NCBI GenBank assembly: GCA_021797825.1
Contig: JAJZZA010000008.1
Coordinates: 1-64,000, forward strand
Direction: 5' to 3'
Source of the DNA: Bacillota bacterium
GTDB lineage: Bacteria > Bacillota > Sulfobacillia > Sulfobacillales > Sulfobacillaceae
DNA length: 64,000 nucleotides
Made by a program: the position numbers and the translations under genes
Notes under the pieces: model-generated
Told to the model about the DNA's origin: nothing
What the model saw: the letters and a program-made list of their open reading frames with translations, nothing else
Databases searched by the model: none
In this document: one piece after another, positions 62,013-64,000 of the stretch
How positions within the stretch are numbered: the stretch's first letter is position 1
Layout: the number at the start of each line of letters is the position of its first letter

Positions 62013-63218
62013 CTACAGCACGGCCTCCCATGTTAGGTACTCCATCGCACCGCTTTCCAGTTTTTTCAGGTCTTCCTGAAATTCCGCCCAGGCGCTTTCC
62101 ACGTCAATCCCCATCTTGCTGAGAAACGGCTTGTAATCGGTGGAATGCCAGTGCAACTGTGCGACCCGGTAAGGGTGGGCGCCTAAGGCGATGGCGGCAA
62201 ACTGCGATTCCGACATAACCGGCACGCCCACATTGCGGTTGTGGGCCTGCGCCGCAAACTGGCTTTTGTCCAGCGAGGTCACACAACCCGTGTCGTGCGT
62301 CAGCACCACATCGGGATTGGCCTCGTCTTTCATCACTTCAATCTTGCGCAACGTGGCGAAACTGCGCGTGAAATCCCGCTGGACCAAAATGTGGCGGAAG
62401 CCGAACCCGCAGCAGTCGTACCAGGTCGAATAATCGGCCACGTTGGCCCCCAGCGCTTGCACCACCGCGGTCACCGCCGCCGTTCGCTGCCCGCCGTAGA
62501 TTTCAGGATCATAAATGGCATCGCCGGATTGCAACTTGTAATAGTGGCAGGCGGGGTGGACGGTGGCCGTAAGTCCGGACACATCGTAGACCCGGCGGGC
62601 CGTAAGCTCGTCCCGGACCGCATACATCCATTCACTGTAGTGGACCAATTCTTCCGGCATCACAAACGGCCGGCCCAATTTGGCCAGGATGTCCCGCACC
62701 TGGCGGCGCAGCGCATGGTCGTGGACCAGCTCGTGGCGCACCTCTTTATAGTGGCCAAAACTGGTGCCGCAATGAATCAGCGGGTAATACCCCGTCTGGT
62801 AGGCGGAGGAGAAATTGCGCATGGCCACGGCGGCCTGTGCGGCCTGGTTGGATGTCGCCGACGCGTAATAGTTCCAGGCGGTACAGGAGGTCTGGTCACG
62901 GGGGTCGAAATAGTCATAGTGCAACAGCCGGTTCAACCAGAATATCGAGGTCGAATAACCGGGAATGTGGCCACACTGCCCGCAACTCTTATGGTGCCAG
63001 GTCTTTTGCAGCGGAATCTTTTTCATGCGGCCATACTTGGTGCGGGCTTCGTAATAGGGCTCGGGCACCGGCTGCACGATCCATTCGCCCTCGCGCCCCA
63101 ACTCCCAAATTGCTTCGCGCAGGTCCTCCACCGGGGCTTGCTCGGGATCGGGAGTAAAGCTCCGCTCGGTTTCAGGCTTGGTGCCGCGCCGCGTCAGCGG
63201 CAGTTCGATGGGTCCCAC
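62013..63218 (-). CDS. sHdrB1-type subunit with Cys-rich cluster domains
   Basis: 401 residues. HdrB-like, with a 90-residue N-terminal extension. Cys-rich positions: SCGQCGHIPG near 78, SCTAWNYY near 111, IHCGTSFG near 149, HPACHYYK near 220, YDCCGFGF near 265 and TGCVTSLD near 307. The second CCG block is complete; the first reads HCG instead of CCG, so one of the two noncubane-type clusters may be altered. GTG start at 63218 follows GGAGGTGG. Confidence 0.9.
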   Translation of the reverse strand: MGPIELPLTRRGTKPETERSFTPDPEQAPVEDLREAIWELGREGEWIVQPVPEPYYEARTKYGRMKKIPLQKTWHHKSCGQCGHIPGYSTSIFWLNRLLHYDYFDPRDQTSCTAWNYYASATSNQAAQAAVAMRNFSSAYQTGYYPLIHCGTSFGHYKEVRHELVHDHALRRQVRDILAKLGRPFVMPEELVHYSEWMYAVRDELTARRVYDVSGLTATVHPACHYYKLQSGDAIYDPEIYGGQRTAAVTAVVQALGANVADYSTWYDCCGFGFRHILVQRDFTRSFATLRKIEVMKDEANPDVVLTHDTGCVTSLDKSQFAAQAHNRNVGVPVMSESQFAAIALGAHPYRVAQLHWHSTDYKPFLSKMGIDVESAWAEFQEDLKKLESGAMEYLTWEAVL

Positions 63219-63246
63219 CTATCCACCTCCTTCGATCGCAAACGGC

Positions 63247-63933
63247 CTAATCTATGGTCAGACCGCTGTCTTCCAGAGCATCCTCCATGATTTCCTCCAT
63301 GATGTCGTGCAGGCCTTCGTCGAGCGCGGTGATCATATCCATCACTCCGGTCAGCTTCCAAATCATGTAGAGCTCGTGCATGGTGCGCTCTTCCACGTCC
63401 CAGCTGAGGCCGGTGGTGTGCAAGGTTTCCGGCGGCAGCGCGCGACGCCAGAGCTCAAGATTGGCAGCCACCTCTTTCACCTGCGGCCCCCAGTCGGGAA
63501 AGGCGTCTTCTTGCAGCATGTCAGGCGAGACTTGGGTGCCGGTGGTCATGATCTTGTAGATAATGCGGGTATATCCCGCCAGTGCTTCTTGGGTGGTTTT
63601 CAATCCGTTGTTGACGGCCACTTCGCGCATGATGGTAATCAGCCCGCCCGGACTGTTCTGCCGCGGGCAACGCAGACAGGAGAAGCATTGCGAACAATTC
63701 CACACATCGTCGTTCAACTGCTCGTAAAACAGCTCGACATCCTCGCGAGCCAGAGTTTGGGTAATCTTGCGCGGCGAAAAATCGTAAAACCGCGCCGATG
63801 GGCAGGCGGCCACGCAAATGCCGCATTCGTAACATCCGTAAAGATAGCTGTCAAAACGCGCGTCGGATTTGACCAGTTGAAACAGCCGCTCCTTTTCGGC
63901 GAGCGGAACCTCTTGGTAAAGCTGTGAGGGCAA
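63247..63933 (-). CDS. sHdrC1-type two-cluster Fe-S subunit
   Basis: 228 residues. First [4Fe-4S] motif CYECGICVAACP near 34, second CSQCFSCLRCP near 79 with Cys-x2-Cys-x2-Cys-x2-Cys spacing instead of the usual x3 before the last Cys. The C-terminal 60 residues are acidic helix. TTG at 63933 is the only start signal in frame, with AAGGGG about ten bases before. First gene of the island inside the window; the promoter region lies in the last 67 bases or beyond the edge, where nothing clear is seen. Confidence 0.9.
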   Translation of the reverse strand: MPSQLYQEVPLAEKERLFQLVKSDARFDSYLYGCYECGICVAACPSARFYDFSPRKITQTLAREDVELFYEQLNDDVWNCSQCFSCLRCPRQNSPGGLITIMREVAVNNGLKTTQEALAGYTRIIYKIMTTGTQVSPDMLQEDAFPDWGPQVKEVAANLELWRRALPPETLHTTGLSWDVEERTMHELYMIWKLTGVMDMITALDEGLHDIMEEIMEDALEDSGLTID

Positions 63934-64000
63934 CGTCTTTCATCCCCTTCCCCCCTAGCGCAAGCCAGGGCACTTTCAGACGCTGGCCAGGTGCGGTCTC

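Overview
The window looks like a chromosomal segment of a GC-rich, acidophilic or thermophilic sulfur-oxidising Bacillota, most like Sulfobacillus. This is inferred from gene content: an sHdr/lipoate-binding-protein sulfur-oxidation cluster, a SpoIIM homologue, an Hfq-like protein, a type 2 ferredoxin-NADP reductase, strong AAGGAGG-type ribosome binding sites and frequent TTG/GTG starts. No rRNA, tRNA or CRISPR array was seen.

Left part (1-13 kb), ordinary metabolism: a class B penicillin-binding protein (PBP2 type), an ammonium transporter with a clear promoter and terminator, IlvD, an aldehyde dehydrogenase, a 2-oxo-acid dehydrogenase E1alpha-E1beta-E2 operon without E3, and an Nramp Mn/Fe transporter.

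13.2-19.6 kb, gene-poor debris: one intact zinc-ribbon gene preceded by a small gene broken by one extra G, a probable right end of a TnpB (IS200/IS605) element, an EamA transporter, a frameshifted C-terminal piece of a DapA-family gene, an intact and a truncated copy of a coiled-coil gene, and a five-unit tandem 23-bp repeat resembling IS21-type terminal repeats.

19.6-31.6 kb: a four-gene operon (ABC ATPase, ABC-2 permease, DesK-like kinase, NarL-like regulator), a split cytochrome b operon that starts with a 27-residue membrane peptide absent from ordinary ORF lists, an exported lipoprotein of unknown function, a CaiB/BaiF-type CoA transferase or racemase, a Crp-type regulator, UspA and ferredoxin-NADP reductase.

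31.6-39.4 kb: housekeeping genes, mostly on the minus strand (DUF423 protein, GalE-like epimerase, SpoIIM, Nudix hydrolase, a divergent Hfq-like protein, leucine-type dehydrogenase, an isochorismatase-fold protein without the usual cysteine), then an ACT-domain malic enzyme on the plus strand.

39.5-46.7 kb: a cysteine-free ArsR regulator followed by a six-gene hydrogenase-4/complex-I-like operon (hyfB, C, E, F, G, I type). Its large subunit has Cys-x-x-Asp where [NiFe] hydrogenases have Cys-x-x-Cys, so it may be an Ehr-like, non-hydrogenase complex.

46.8-63.9 kb: about 17 kb of nearly continuous, often translationally coupled minus-strand genes forming a sulfur-oxidation island. Order of transcription: sHdrC1, B1, A, a conserved hypothetical, a fused C2B2/HdrD-type subunit, two lipoate-binding proteins, TusA, DsrE, a GAF-like protein, EtfB, EtfA, an ETF:menaquinone-oxidoreductase-like protein (Emo), an IscA/ErpA protein, an AlaDH/PNT-like protein, a second lipoate ligase, a third GcvH-like carrier, an sLpl-type lipoate ligase, LipS1 and LipS2. 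Working model: TusA and DsrE pass sulfane sulfur to the sHdr complex, lipoyl carriers act as electron or sulfur partners, EtfAB-Emo delivers electrons to menaquinone, and the distal genes build and attach the lipoyl cofactor.
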